Below are positions 28,006 through 37,174 of a stretch of 51,021 nucleotides of DNA, piece after piece. A model generated the notes under the pieces. It did not search any database. It was not told the origin of the DNA and worked only from the letters and a program-made list of their open reading frames with translations. How positions within the stretch are numbered: the stretch's first letter is position 1; each line of letters opens with the position of its first letter. The position numbers and the translations under genes were made by a program. Source of the stretch: Roseburia sp. (GTDB taxonomy: Bacteria > Bacillota > Clostridia > Lachnospirales > Lachnospiraceae); contig JAMOZS010000002.1 in the NCBI GenBank assembly GCA_023667765.1, positions 70,892 through 121,912 of the forward strand, written 5' to 3'.

Positions 28006-28485
28006 ATGAATCTCTCTCATATTTACCGCAAACGCATTATCCCCGCAGAGCTTTTGTTACTGAAAAAGGATGAAATCATCAAAGCCGATGACGAAACCGT
28101 AATCACCAGATGGACTACCATCAATCCCAAATCCGAATTCACACACGGCTGTTCCTGCTATTTCTTAAAACATGGCATCAAAGTCAGCAAATTCTACCGT
28201 TCTGACAACTCGCTGCTCTACTGGTATTGCGACATTGTGGATTTCGAATACAATGCCTCTGAGAGCTCCCTGATTGTCACCGACCTTTTGGCGGATGTTA
28301 TCGTCTATCCCGACGGCATCGTAAAAGTAGTAGATTTAGATGAACTGGCCGATGCCTTCGAGCGCGGCCTTATCTCCGACGCTCTGATGAGCGCCTGTCT
28401 GCGCCGTTTAAACGAACTGCTTACCCTGATTTATCGCGATAAATTTGACAGACTCCAAAGCTGTCTGGACCATCTGGAGCTGTAA
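28006..28485 (+). CDS. DUF402 domain protein
   Basis: The 159-residue product fits the DUF402 family (related to FomD-like phosphohydrolases). It has a beta-rich core with KFYRSDNSLLYWYCDIVDFEY, IVTDLLADVIVYPDGIVKVVDLDEL and a helical C-terminus. The acidic D-x-D-like residues in this core are the expected metal ligands of the family. The ATG at 28006 has AAAAGGAG 7 nt upstream; an ATG 6 nt earlier is too close to the ribosome site. It stands alone between divergent and convergent neighbours. Function in the cell is not known. Confidence 0.8.
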   Translation: MNLSHIYRKRIIPAELLLLKKDEIIKADDETVITRWTTINPKSEFTHGCSCYFLKHGIKVSKFYRSDNSLLYWYCDIVDFEYNASESSLIVTDLLADVIVYPDGIVKVVDLDELADAFERGLISDALMSACLRRLNELLTLIYRDKFDRLQSCLDHLEL

Positions 28486-28494
28486 GGCGTTTCC

Positions 28495-29664
28495 CTAGTA
28501 AAAGATATGACCGCCTATCTGGATGCCTGTCAGTCCGTCTATCGGCGTTCTAAAGTAGACGCAATTCCCTACATTGGTCACGCCCGACATAGCCTCGTCC
28601 GCCGCGCGGTAGCAGTCCGCCGTGGCCTTATCGGAGGCCAGAGCCAGCTCCAGCCTTCCGCTTCCCACAGGCGAAAACTGGCTTTTCTGATATATGACAC
28701 CCACCACGGTATCGGGATATTTAGAGCTCAATACCCTGTTGATGACTACGCTGCCTACTGCCAATTGTCCTTCATAAGGCTCCGCTCCGGCCTCACAGTA
28801 AATCAGATTGGCCAAAAGACGCCTGTCGCCCTCCGCAAAAGTAACCTCGGAAATATCCCGCCAGGTGGCATTTGCAGCCGCCTTGGACATGGCCAGTTCT
28901 TCCTGCAGCTTCTTTTTGAGGTACTCTAAATCTTCTTCCTTCTTTTTCAGCTCAGCCTCATACTCCCGGGCCTTCTGCTCCGCCTCCTCTATTTCACCCG
29001 CATACTCGGCGATAGAGCCGGCAGTCTGGCTAATCAGTCCCGAAACCTTACTCTTCTCGGCCTCAGCCGCTACCTTCAGATTATCCAGTTCAATCTTCTC
29101 CGACTCCAGACGGGCCTCCGTCTCCTCTACCAGCTGTCTGGTCTCCTTGAACTCTGCAAGCTTCTTCTGGTCATAATCGGCAATTTCCTCGAACCAATCC
29201 GCCACATTTAAAAAATCGGAGAAGCTTCCCACCGACAGCAGCGCATTGACATAGCTGCTATCATTGCGCTCATACATGTTCTGCACCCGAAGCACCATGC
29301 ATTCATACTGCCATTTCTCTGTAGCAGCCGCCTCTGTCAAGGCCTCCTTGGTCTGCACTATTTCCTGCTCCTTTTCCCGTATCTGATTCTCCAGCTCCTC
29401 CAGACGCGCACTAACCGCTGTCAACTGATTATTCAGGCTGCTCAGCTCCCCCTGCAGCGTTTTCTTTTCCCCTTTCAAATCGTCTATATTTTCCTGCTGG
29501 TCATCCAGCTTTCCTTCCAGCTCCTGCCTCTCCTGATTCACCTTATCTATCTGCTGCTGGGTTGAGGTAGCCTCCGCAATCAGAACATCAAAAACAGAGG
29601 GCATTCCCCTCACCAGCAATATCGCCGCCAATATCACAGCTAATGTCTTACTGTTTTTTCTCAT
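28495..29664 (-). CDS. Secreted coiled-coil protein with SleB-type cell-wall hydrolase domain
   Basis: The 389-residue protein has a signal peptide (residues 1-32), a long coiled coil (about 35-265, as in PcsB-type proteins controlled by FtsEX), and a C-terminal SleB/hydrolase_2 domain. This domain starts with RRLLANLIYCEAGAEPYEGQ; its Glu near residue 291 is the expected catalytic acid of the lytic-transglycosylase-like fold. SleB-type enzymes cut cortex or wall peptidoglycan. The ATG at 29664 has AGAGG upstream; an earlier start adds a basic, Cys-rich stretch. It lies 79 nt downstream of the dCMP deaminase gene. No FtsEX genes are nearby, so regulation by them is only an inference. Confidence 0.85.
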   Translation of the reverse strand: MRKNSKTLAVILAAILLVRGMPSVFDVLIAEATSTQQQIDKVNQERQELEGKLDDQQENIDDLKGEKKTLQGELSSLNNQLTAVSARLEELENQIREKEQEIVQTKEALTEAAATEKWQYECMVLRVQNMYERNDSSYVNALLSVGSFSDFLNVADWFEEIADYDQKKLAEFKETRQLVEETEARLESEKIELDNLKVAAEAEKSKVSGLISQTAGSIAEYAGEIEEAEQKAREYEAELKKKEEDLEYLKKKLQEELAMSKAAANATWRDISEVTFAEGDRRLLANLIYCEAGAEPYEGQLAVGSVVINRVLSSKYPDTVVGVIYQKSQFSPVGSGRLELALASDKATADCYRAADEAMSGVTNVGNCVYFRTPIDGLTGIQIGGHIFY

Positions 29665-29743
29665 CTGATGTTTCCTCTTCCACTTTCCGGTTTTCGGACA
29701 TAACGCCCTCCGACAGCCCGGACAGGCTGTCAAAGCTTAACCT

Positions 29744-30229
29744 TTACAATTTCATATGAATCTGTCTGCCGGTACGGCTGTAAGGCACATAATCCACCCC
29801 CGCCGCCCGAAACATACGTTTCGCCGCTTTATTGGAAACAGTTTCTTCATATTTATCGCTGTCATACACCACGCATTTAATACCCGCCTGAATAATTGCC
29901 TTGGCGCACTCATTACAGGGAAACAATGATACATAGAGCTTTGTCCCCTCAAGGGAGCCCCCCCTGTAATTCAAAATGGCATTCAACTCCCCGTGGGTCA
30001 CATAGGGATATTTGGTTTCCATATCCTCCCCTTCCCGTTCCCAGGGAAATTCCTCATCTGTACAGCCGCAGGGGAAGCCGTTATAGCCCATGGAAAGAAT
30101 TTTGTTGTCGCCGCTGACAATACAGGCTCCCACCTGCGTATTGGGGTCCTTGGAGCGCATGCCTGACAAATGCGCTACCCCCATAAAATATTCATCCCAG
30201 CTGATATAATCCTGTCTTTTGCCGCCCAT
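29744..30229 (-). CDS. Deoxycytidylate (dCMP) deaminase, ComEB type
   Basis: This enzyme turns dCMP into dUMP for thymidylate synthesis. In 161 residues the zinc site is visible: the His-x-Glu motif THGELNAI (HGE here, where HAE is more usual) and PCNECAKAII with two Cys ligands. The N-terminal SWDEYFMGVAHLSGMRSKDPNTQVGA is typical, with the family's SxDPxTQVG segment. It follows upp by 36 nt and precedes the SleB-type gene, within a nucleotide-salvage cluster with upp and rpiB. Confidence 0.9.
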   Translation of the reverse strand: MGGKRQDYISWDEYFMGVAHLSGMRSKDPNTQVGACIVSGDNKILSMGYNGFPCGCTDEEFPWEREGEDMETKYPYVTHGELNAILNYRGGSLEGTKLYVSLFPCNECAKAIIQAGIKCVVYDSDKYEETVSNKAAKRMFRAAGVDYVPYSRTGRQIHMKL

Positions 30230-30265
30230 ATGCTTCCATCCTCCGTCTCAGGCACAAAAACCGCC

Positions 30266-30895
30266 TTATTTTGTGCCGAAAATTCTGTCGCCCGCATCTC
30301 CCAGACCAGGAACAATATAGCCGTGGTCATTCAGTCTCTCATCCAGGGCTCCCACATACATATCCACATCGGGATGTGTCTCCTGCATCAGTTTAACGCC
30401 CTCCGGCGCCGCAATAATACACATGAAATGAATGTTCTTACAGCCCTTATCCTTCAGCATCTGAATGGCGGCCGCAGAGGAACCGCCGGTAGCCAGCATG
30501 GGGTCCACCACAAATACCTCTCGCTCCGCACAGTCCGCCGGAAGCTTACAATAATATTCCACAGGCTTTAAGGTATTCGGGTCTCTGTACAAGCCGATAT
30601 GTCCCACCTTAGCGGCAGGTATCAGATTCAGCATACCGTCTACCATTCCAAGGCCTGCGCGTAAAATAGGCACGATTGCCATCTTCTTGCCCTTTAATTC
30701 CCTTACCCGGGTCTTACAGATAGGCGTCTCTATTTCCACCTCGTCCAGCTTCAGGTCTCTGGTAGCCTCATAACAAATCAGCATAGCAATTTCGCTGATG
30801 GTCTGCCTGAAATCCTTGGTTCCTGTGTCCTTCCTGCGGATAAGCCCTATTTTATGCTGAATCAACGGGTGGTCCATCACAATCACCTTTGCCAT
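30266..30895 (-). CDS. upp: Uracil phosphoribosyltransferase
   Basis: Upp joins uracil to PRPP to give UMP. The 209-residue sequence is typical throughout: the N-terminal [21 protein letters not shown], the [13 protein letters not shown] loop, the PRPP-binding [12 protein letters not shown], and the C-terminal uracil-binding [16 protein letters not shown]. It starts 24 nt after rpiB. Confidence 0.97.
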   Translation of the reverse strand: MAKVIVMDHPLIQHKIGLIRRKDTGTKDFRQTISEIAMLICYEATRDLKLDEVEIETPICKTRVRELKGKKMAIVPILRAGLGMVDGMLNLIPAAKVGHIGLYRDPNTLKPVEYYCKLPADCAEREVFVVDPMLATGGSSAAAIQMLKDKGCKNIHFMCIIAAPEGVKLMQETHPDVDMYVGALDERLNDHGYIVPGLGDAGDRIFGTK

Positions 30896-30919
30896 TTCAC
30901 ATCCTCCTGTACCCTTATG

Positions 30920-31351
30920 TTAGAATTCTTCTATCTGGCGGATACGTCTGCTGTGCTTTTCCTCTCCCGAAAAAGGAGTGTCCAGAAAAGTATCCACGAT
31001 ATCCATGGCCAGATTCACTCCCAGCATACCACCTCCCAAAGCCAGGACATTCGCATCGTTATGAAGTCTCGTCATCTTAGCCGACAGCATGTCCGAACAA
31101 AGCGCACAGCGGATTCCCTTAATCTTGTTAGCGGCCATACTGATACCGATACCGGTGGTGCAGACCACAATGCCCTGCTCGCAGCTTCCCTCCGCTACCG
31201 CCTTCGCAACCGCATGTCCAAACTGCGGATAATCCACACTGTCCTTGCTGTTACAGCCAAAATCCTTATAAGGGATACCTCTCTCCTCCAAATGCTTCAC
31301 AATCGCCTGCTTCAAATCATATCCGCCGTGGTCACTTCCTATTGCTATCAT
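30920..31351 (-). CDS. rpiB: Ribose-5-phosphate isomerase B
   Basis: RpiB interconverts ribulose-5-phosphate and ribose-5-phosphate in the pentose phosphate pathway, supplying the precursor of PRPP. The 143 residues contain GSDHGGYDLK, DYPQFGHAVA and CTTGIGISMAANKIKGIRC, with the catalytic Cys in this last motif. It lies between the Sua5 and upp genes with 20-30 nt gaps, an order seen in many Firmicutes. Confidence 0.96.
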   Translation of the reverse strand: MIAIGSDHGGYDLKQAIVKHLEERGIPYKDFGCNSKDSVDYPQFGHAVAKAVAEGSCEQGIVVCTTGIGISMAANKIKGIRCALCSDMLSAKMTRLHNDANVLALGGGMLGVNLAMDIVDTFLDTPFSGEEKHSRRIRQIEEF

Positions 31352-31378
31352 ATTCTTAGCCTCCTTTATCCTATTTCA

Positions 31379-32428
31379 TCAAAGACAGACCACCTTATAG
31401 CCCGCCGCCTTTAAAAGCCGGTTCATAATAGCCTGTCCAAATCCTTCCGTTCGAAAGCTCTCCGAATAAATCCGGGTCACCTGTTCTGCGTCAAATTCTC
31501 TTAATATTTCATATAAATGCCTTGCAATCGCTTCCTCGTCCTTCCGGCTGCCCACACATTTCACAACCTCCGCCCGATATCGGGAGGCGGTTTCCGCCGT
31601 GGCCATCACACCCGTGCGCTCTCCCCGAGAGCTGTCCCTTCCCACGCAATCATTAATATAGGAAATCACCTCTTCCTCACCGCCCTGAACGACGGTAAGC
31701 TCCCCCCGGGGAGCATAATGTCTGTATTTCATTCCCGGCGCCCGGGGCGCCTTTCCGCTCTCCTGGGACAGGGACGCCGCATCCGACTCTACTCTTCCCA
31801 GCACCCGGGAGAGCATCTGCTGCGTTATATAACCGGGGCGCAAAATCTGAGGCGGCGAAACCGTCAAATCCACAATCGTGGATTCCAAGCCAATTCCCAC
31901 AGTGCCTCCGTCTATAATCATATCTATCTTTCCCTGCATATCCTCCGCTACATACTTAGCCAGCGTGGGACTTGGCTTCCCCGATGCATTGGCGCTGGGC
32001 GCCGCCACATATCCGCCTGCATACGCTATCATCTTCAATGCCGTTTTGTGGGCAGGCATACGCACCGCTACCGTATCCAGACCTCCGGTGGTCTCCCCGG
32101 GGACACAGTCCGCCTTTGGCAGAATCATGGTCATGGGCCCCGGCCAATAAGCCTCTGCAAGCCGCTTTGCCTCCTTTGGCACATGCGTCGTTATTTTGTA
32201 GATATCTTCAAACCGACAGATATGGATAATGAGAGGATTATCCGAGGGTCTTCCCTTGGCGGCATATATTTTGCGGGCAGAGTCAGGATTCAGCGCATCT
32301 CCGCCCAAACCGTAAACCGTTTCCGTGGGGAAAGCCACCAGTCCTCCCTTTTTCAGAATTTCTCCCGCCCGACGCAGGGCTTCCTCCTCTATATGTTCCT
32401 CTTGTATCCTGACGATTTCTGTCTCCAT
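31379..32428 (-). CDS. Threonylcarbamoyl-AMP synthase, Sua5 type
   Basis: This enzyme makes threonylcarbamoyl-AMP from Thr, bicarbonate and ATP for the tRNA t6A modification. In 349 residues it has the YrdC domain (residues 10-210; FPTETVYGLGGDA, KGRPSDNPLIIH, APSANASGKPSPT, GLESTIVDL) and the extra C-terminal Sua5 domain (from about 240, after the SPG-like APGMKYRHYAP linker). It is the long Sua5 form rather than the short TsaC. It is the first gene after an extended -10 promoter and leads into rpiB-upp. Confidence 0.94.
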   Translation of the reverse strand: METEIVRIQEEHIEEEALRRAGEILKKGGLVAFPTETVYGLGGDALNPDSARKIYAAKGRPSDNPLIIHICRFEDIYKITTHVPKEAKRLAEAYWPGPMTMILPKADCVPGETTGGLDTVAVRMPAHKTALKMIAYAGGYVAAPSANASGKPSPTLAKYVAEDMQGKIDMIIDGGTVGIGLESTIVDLTVSPPQILRPGYITQQMLSRVLGRVESDAASLSQESGKAPRAPGMKYRHYAPRGELTVVQGGEEEVISYINDCVGRDSSRGERTGVMATAETASRYRAEVVKCVGSRKDEEAIARHLYEILREFDAEQVTRIYSESFRTEGFGQAIMNRLLKAAGYKVVCL

Positions 32429-32512
32429 CTGTTCTAAACTTCACTCTTTCCTGTCCGGCTGCTCTGCCGTTTTTGTAAAATGCCGGATTTTCAACTGCCT
32501 ATAGCCGGATAT

Positions 32513-32521
32513 ATTATAACA
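32513..32521 (-). promoter_or_regulatory. Extended -10 promoter for the sua5-rpiB-upp operon
   Basis: On the minus strand TGT precedes a perfect TATAAT (32513-32518), 85 nt before the Sua5 start. No good -35 is seen at 17 nt (TGGAAG). Confidence 0.55.
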
Positions 32522-32588
32522 CAGGCCCGCAAAAACTTCCATAGCTTTTTCTTTCTTGTTGTTCCTCGTTGGGCCTTATTGTAATGTC

Positions 32589-33314
32589 TTATTCGGCCTG
32601 CTCCAGATACTGCAAAATTCCCATATGTATCGCCCATGCCACCCTCTCCTGATATTGTGGGCTACAGAGCTTCTCCGCCTCGGCGCTGTTAGACAAAAAG
32701 CCGCATTCCACAATCACAATCGGCACTCCTGTTTTTTTCAGCATATAGTAGCTGTCATTGGGCTTTATCTGACGCTTGTTCTCCGGCGCAACCTTCTCCA
32801 CCAGCTGCTCCTGCACCAGAGCGGCTAATTGCTGCCCCTCCTTGCTTCCATTATAATAAAAGACCTGCGCTCCGTTTACATATTCCTCAGGATAGCTGTT
32901 CTGGTGAATACTCACAGTGATATCCGGAGCCGTCTCATCAATCAATTCGATTCTGCGCTTCATGTCCTGTACCTTTTTATTGGATGCGTCGGCGTCGTAT
33001 AATCCCGCATCCTCCTCTCTGGTCAGCACTACCCTTATATCATTCTCCTCCAGATACTGCTTCACCAGCAGCGCAATCTGCAAATTCACATCCTTTTCCA
33101 ACGCCCCGTTAATCCCTATCTTCCCGGGGTCGAAGCCTCCATGCCCCGGATCCAGCACCACGCAGGGACTGTCCCGTCCCACCACCACCCGGCTGCCCGA
33201 TACCTCCTTCGCATAATCTGCCGCCTCCCTGCTAAGCAGCATCATTGCTCCCAGAAAAAATACGCTCATCACCAGCGAAAGAATTTTTTGCTGCGCCTCG
33301 TTTAATTTTATCAT
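32589..33314 (-). CDS. cwlD: N-acetylmuramoyl-L-alanine amidase CwlD
   Basis: CwlD removes peptide side chains during spore cortex maturation, allowing muramic-lactam formation. The 241-residue protein has one N-terminal hydrophobic anchor (about 10-30) and an amidase_3 domain with VVLDPGHGGFDPG, EKDVNLQIAL, SIHQNSY and IVECGFLSN, which carry the zinc and catalytic residues. The start at 33314 is chosen because AAGGA lies 7 nt upstream; a GTG 15 nt earlier is possible. A CATATATAT element some 50 nt upstream is only vaguely like a SigE -10. Its presence, with spoVG, points to a sporulating host. Confidence 0.92.
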   Translation of the reverse strand: MIKLNEAQQKILSLVMSVFFLGAMMLLSREAADYAKEVSGSRVVVGRDSPCVVLDPGHGGFDPGKIGINGALEKDVNLQIALLVKQYLEENDIRVVLTREEDAGLYDADASNKKVQDMKRRIELIDETAPDITVSIHQNSYPEEYVNGAQVFYYNGSKEGQQLAALVQEQLVEKVAPENKRQIKPNDSYYMLKKTGVPIVIVECGFLSNSAEAEKLCSPQYQERVAWAIHMGILQYLEQAE

Positions 33315-33382
33315 TTTCGGTTCCTTCACTTATGTCAACATAATCTCTGTAATATATATGCAAAAAATATTATTTATAACAG

Positions 33383-33412
33383 TTGCAAAAGCCCTTGGAC
33401 ATTGGCTATAAT
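33383..33412 (+). promoter_or_regulatory. Promoter of the SGNH/GT-C locus
   Basis: TTGCAA (33383-33388) and TATAAT (33407-33412) with an 18-nt spacer, 45 nt before the SGNH gene and divergent from cwlD. Confidence 0.65.
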
Positions 33413-33456
33413 AAATTTGTTGTAAAAAAGATTCATCTCAGAAGGCAGACCAACCT

Positions 33457-34950
33457 ATGAAATATATCGAAAAAAATAGCAGGAACAAAAAAAGCCGAAT
33501 CCTATTACCTTTATTATGTATGGGCGCATTGGCAGTTCTGATTGGCCATTATATAAATATCCGTCCTTCCCGGGAGACAAGGGCCGATATACAACGGTTG
33601 TCCACAGAAAGCTACCATGCTTTTTTTACATCCATGTATCCGATTCACGATTATGACCCTCAAGACTTTATCACTTATCGGGGCATACAGACCCTGAAGC
33701 TGGATGCGGAATTTTCAGACCTTCACGCACTGAAGGATTACTTCGACACCGCTTTTGCCTCCCCTAATGACATAGAAGTGATTTACTTGGGACTGGACCC
33801 GGCGGCGCTCTGGGACGCCTGTCTGCATCAGGAGAAGCTCTGGAAGCGTCAGCTGGCATATCTGTTGGAGCGCATGACCTCCCACGCCGACACGACCTTT
33901 GAAATTATGCTGCCCTATCCCTCCCTGTCCTACTGGACGTCTCTGTCAAAGGAGGATTTAGACGAAACCCTGACTTTGTATCAGGCTCTGGGAGACGCCG
34001 TTTCCCAGCGTTCAAACGCTTTGGTACATTTTATCGGCGCTGAGGAGTGGCTGATTGCCAACCCTGGCAATTATCTCGAAGAATTCAGCAGCGTCAATCC
34101 CAAGCTCACCCACAAGCTCATGCTCTTAAATTTTTGTGACCGGGACTATCTCATGACCGGAAATGCATTGTCTCAGAAGCTGGCGGATTTGCGGGCTCTG
34201 GCAGAGGCAGAAAAAAGCTCGCCTACGGTGTATGCTGACCTCTCTGACTGGTATTTCGTATTTCTGGGAGACAGCGTGATGGCCTATGATACCGGGAGCA
34301 GCTCCATACCGGGCGTGGTCTGCGGCCTGTCGGGAGCCGACGCCGCCAACTTGAGCCAGGGGGGAAGTCCGGCTACTGCGGACCCTGCGGCTATGATTTC
34401 TCTGGAGCGCATGATTGACGCGCTGGAAAAACGGAATCCGGAAGCCTATGAAGAGGTCTCCGATTTTCATGAGGGATTGGAAAAATATCTTTCGGATTGG
34501 GAGGACTCCTCTCTGGAGAACCGGCGGCTGTGCTTTGTCATCTGTCTGGGGCTGAACGATTATTTTGGCGCCCATCCGGTAGACAATCCGGCGGCTCCCG
34601 ATTCTGCAAAAAGCTATGGCGGCGCGCTGCGAAACGGCGTCCGGCGCCTAAAAAAACTGGCTCCCGACGCAGGGATTCTTATCATGGCTCCCAGCTATAC
34701 CGACGCCTTTTCGGGCGGAACCGAAATAGCAGGAGTTGACGGCGGTATTCTCACCGACTATGTGGAAACGGCATTGGCTGTCTCCCGGGAAATGCAGGTG
34801 GAATGCGCCAATATCTATGCAGATTCCGGAATCAATGCCCAGACGCATTCCCTCTACCTTGCAGACGGCGTCCATCCCAACGAGGACGGTCGTTTTCTGC
34901 TGGGAAAATTTCTGGTAGATTTTTGGGGAGGTATTGTCCATGAAGAATAA
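33457..34950 (+). CDS. Membrane-anchored SGNH-hydrolase-like protein
   Basis: In 497 residues there is one N-terminal membrane anchor (about 15-33). The C-terminal half shows SGNH blocks: FLGDSVMAYDTG (block I Ser), LSQGG (a possible block II Gly), CLGLNDYF (block III Asn) and the block V Asp-His pair in LADGVHPNEDG. The N-terminal ~230 residues resemble a DltD-like helper segment but I cannot name it. Proteins of this fold outside the membrane often add or remove acyl groups on glycans. It overlaps the next gene, for a GT-C-like membrane protein, by 11 bases. Acting on the same glycan is an inference. Confidence 0.78.
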   Translation: MKYIEKNSRNKKSRILLPLLCMGALAVLIGHYINIRPSRETRADIQRLSTESYHAFFTSMYPIHDYDPQDFITYRGIQTLKLDAEFSDLHALKDYFDTAFASPNDIEVIYLGLDPAALWDACLHQEKLWKRQLAYLLERMTSHADTTFEIMLPYPSLSYWTSLSKEDLDETLTLYQALGDAVSQRSNALVHFIGAEEWLIANPGNYLEEFSSVNPKLTHKLMLLNFCDRDYLMTGNALSQKLADLRALAEAEKSSPTVYADLSDWYFVFLGDSVMAYDTGSSSIPGVVCGLSGADAANLSQGGSPATADPAAMISLERMIDALEKRNPEAYEEVSDFHEGLEKYLSDWEDSSLENRRLCFVICLGLNDYFGAHPVDNPAAPDSAKSYGGALRNGVRRLKKLAPDAGILIMAPSYTDAFSGGTEIAGVDGGILTDYVETALAVSREMQVECANIYADSGINAQTHSLYLADGVHPNEDGRFLLGKFLVDFWGGIVHEE

Positions 34951-36103
34951 GCTGACCCTTCAAAACTGGCGCCTTCTTCTGATTATCCTATCTGTTTTTG
35001 GCATGGCGCTTCGGCTCACCGGCTTTTCCTTTGAGGGCGTAGACTACAGGGCAAGCCTTCTCCCCTGGTTCGAGGATCTTAGGGAATACAGGGGCTTTAC
35101 CGGCCTTGCACATTTCCAGGGAGATTACAACATCCCTTATATAACGATTCTGTGCATTTTATCATGGCTGCCCATTCCTCCCCTGGTGAGCATCAAGCTG
35201 TCCTCCGTCTTGTTTGACTATCTTACCGCAGCCCTCCTGGCTGTTATGGTAAAGGAGGCTTCCACAGAGGACCGGAAATATGCTAACAGCCTGCTTGCCT
35301 ACGGCATTTTTCTCTGCTGTCCCGTGACCGTCATAAACAGCGGTTATCTGGCCCAATGCGAAAGCATATGGACCGGACTGGCCCTTTTGAGCTTCTGGCT
35401 GATTCTGAAAAACCGCCCTGCCGCAGGTATGCTCTGCTTCGGCTTCGCATTCGCCATGAAGCCCCAGGGGGTGTTCATCCTGCCCTTGCTGCTCATCTGC
35501 TACTTTTACAAAAAAAGCTTTTCTATTTTGCATGTTCTCTGGATTCCCGTTGGAATTGAACTGCTCTGTATTCCCGCCATCATCGGAGGCTGCCCTCCCG
35601 ATGTATTTATCCGTTTCTTTAAAATGATGATGGGACATTACCCCTTTGTCTATTATTATTATCCTAACTTTTGGACTTATTTAAAGGACGCCCCCTATTA
35701 TGTATTCGGCAAGGTTGCTATTTTCTCAGCCTTTCTGGTACTCCTGCTGTTCGCCATCCTCTTCCTGCGGAGCAAACGTAAACACAGCATGACGGATTAT
35801 CTGGAATATATTGCTTTCACCTCCATGACCTGCGCCATGATACTGCCCTGTATGCATGAGCGCTACAACTATATGGCGGAAACGGTACTGGCCGCATGCG
35901 CCGTTCTGCGTCCCAAATATCGTTTCCCGGCGCTGCTGCTCATCCTGGTATCCACTCAATGCAACGGCGCAAGCTATCTGAATTGGCCTTGGATTTCACA
36001 TGATATGTTAGCCGCCTGCAATATCGCCGTCTATTTCTACTTAGCCTGGCATTGTCTGGGCAGCCTTTATAAAGAAGCACGCTTACAGGAGGGCTCTCTA
36101 TGA
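34940..36103 (+). CDS. GT-C-like multi-membrane protein (possible mannosyltransferase type)
   Basis: A 387-residue protein with about nine or ten membrane spans. Features that suggest a polyprenol-sugar-dependent glycosyltransferase are an Asp-rich first loop (FEGVDYRASLLPWFEDL), the GYLAQCESIW segment and MKPQGVFILP, common in GT-C/GT87-like proteins. The ATG at 34940 is chosen since GGAGG lies 9 nt upstream, and it is inside the previous reading frame. The next gene starts at its stop codon (ATGA overlap). Sugar and acceptor are unknown. Confidence 0.7.
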   Translation: MKNKLTLQNWRLLLIILSVFGMALRLTGFSFEGVDYRASLLPWFEDLREYRGFTGLAHFQGDYNIPYITILCILSWLPIPPLVSIKLSSVLFDYLTAALLAVMVKEASTEDRKYANSLLAYGIFLCCPVTVINSGYLAQCESIWTGLALLSFWLILKNRPAAGMLCFGFAFAMKPQGVFILPLLLICYFYKKSFSILHVLWIPVGIELLCIPAIIGGCPPDVFIRFFKMMMGHYPFVYYYYPNFWTYLKDAPYYVFGKVAIFSAFLVLLLFAILFLRSKRKHSMTDYLEYIAFTSMTCAMILPCMHERYNYMAETVLAACAVLRPKYRFPALLLILVSTQCNGASYLNWPWISHDMLAACNIAVYFYLAWHCLGSLYKEARLQEGSL

Positions 36104-37122
36104 AAAATCAGCCTGCAAATCATACCTTTCACAAGACCTCAACAGGGGAAAAAACTTCCCGCAAGTCCCGGCTGCCCCGATGGGAACAGTGGCTGCTTGA
36201 CCTGCTGGAAAGGCATATGCTCCTGCTGGCAGTTCTTCTGGCTTCGCTGCTGGCGCTCTATCTGCGCAAGATAGCCGTATGGTGGAATTATGAGGGTATT
36301 CTGGGACATTTTGACCTCCATGCCAACCATACGGAAAGCTCCTTTTACTATTTGCTCCTGAAAATAGCGGAATATATTCCCATTCTCCCGCTGCACAGCT
36401 TTAAATGGCTGGGCGGACTGTCAGATTTTGCCCTTGCTCTGCTGTGCGCCAGAATCGCCGGAGGGCACAGCCGGCTGAAAGCAGCTATTCTTTACCTGCT
36501 CTGCCTGTTCTCCCCTGTGGTCTTTTTAAGAGGAATCGTCTGGGCTCAGCCGGATTCAACCGCCCTTGTACTGCTCCTTGCCGCCTGTGTGCTGCATCTG
36601 CACTCCGGCGCCGGGAAAAACAGGGGAATGTATTTTTCAGCAATTTGGCTTGCCGGTATGGGGATTGCCCTGGCCCCTTGCCTGCTGATAGTCTTCCTGA
36701 TTTATCTGACGATTTCCCCACACAAATTGGATTCCCCGGGACGAAGCATTCCGACTGCCTCCGAAAACAGCCCTGCTGTCAAGACCACCCGTCTGTGGCT
36801 CACCGGCATGGCCGTACTGGCGGTAACGGCGCTCTTACAGACCGTCAGCGCCCTCCTGTTAAACCAAAGCCCCTGGGAGGGTCTCTGGAGCGGACTACGC
36901 TTTGGCACCTATCACCCGCTGACCGGCGCGCTTTATGAGACTCCGGGAGAATGGCTGACCCAAATGCTGATACTCTTTGGTCTGCCTGCCTCTGTTATCA
37001 GCCTCCTATATGCTGCCAAGAGCAGAGAGGGCGGCCCTTCCTGTACTGCCGGCCCTGTCGTGATTGCCGTGTCCATACAATTTATGGTGACCCTGCTCTA
37101 CGGAAGCTGCCTTTTCTCTTAA
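36100..37122 (+). CDS. Second GT-C-like membrane protein
   Basis: A 340-residue protein with a basic cytoplasmic N-terminus (about 45 residues) and some seven to eight membrane spans. A pattern like that of the preceding protein recurs: first loop WNYEGILGHFDLHAN, and RGIVWAQPDSTALVLLL matching the position of GYLAQCESIW. The two are probably distant paralogues or partners. It overlaps the previous stop by 4 bases, so translation is coupled. The C-terminus is shorter than usual for GT-C enzymes. No further name can be given. Confidence 0.65.
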   Translation: MKNQPANHTFHKTSTGEKTSRKSRLPRWEQWLLDLLERHMLLLAVLLASLLALYLRKIAVWWNYEGILGHFDLHANHTESSFYYLLLKIAEYIPILPLHSFKWLGGLSDFALALLCARIAGGHSRLKAAILYLLCLFSPVVFLRGIVWAQPDSTALVLLLAACVLHLHSGAGKNRGMYFSAIWLAGMGIALAPCLLIVFLIYLTISPHKLDSPGRSIPTASENSPAVKTTRLWLTGMAVLAVTALLQTVSALLLNQSPWEGLWSGLRFGTYHPLTGALYETPGEWLTQMLILFGLPASVISLLYAAKSREGGPSCTAGPVVIAVSIQFMVTLLYGSCLFS

Positions 37123-37138
37123 ACTTTTCTTAAATATA

Positions 37139-37168
37139 TTGCATTCTCCGCCCTGAAAAGCTTATAAT
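37139..37168 (+). promoter_or_regulatory. Promoter of the sortase gene
   Basis: TTGCAT (37139-37144) and perfect TATAAT (37163-37168) with an 18-nt spacer. The expected transcript start falls at or next to the sortase ATG at 37175. Confidence 0.65.
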
Positions 37169-37174
37169 AAAATT

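Noticed and set aside
28487-28495. Third copy of GCGTTTCCC near the DUF402 stop
   Set aside because: It lacks the AAACGC arm and the TTAATC part, so it is not counted as a repeat copy.
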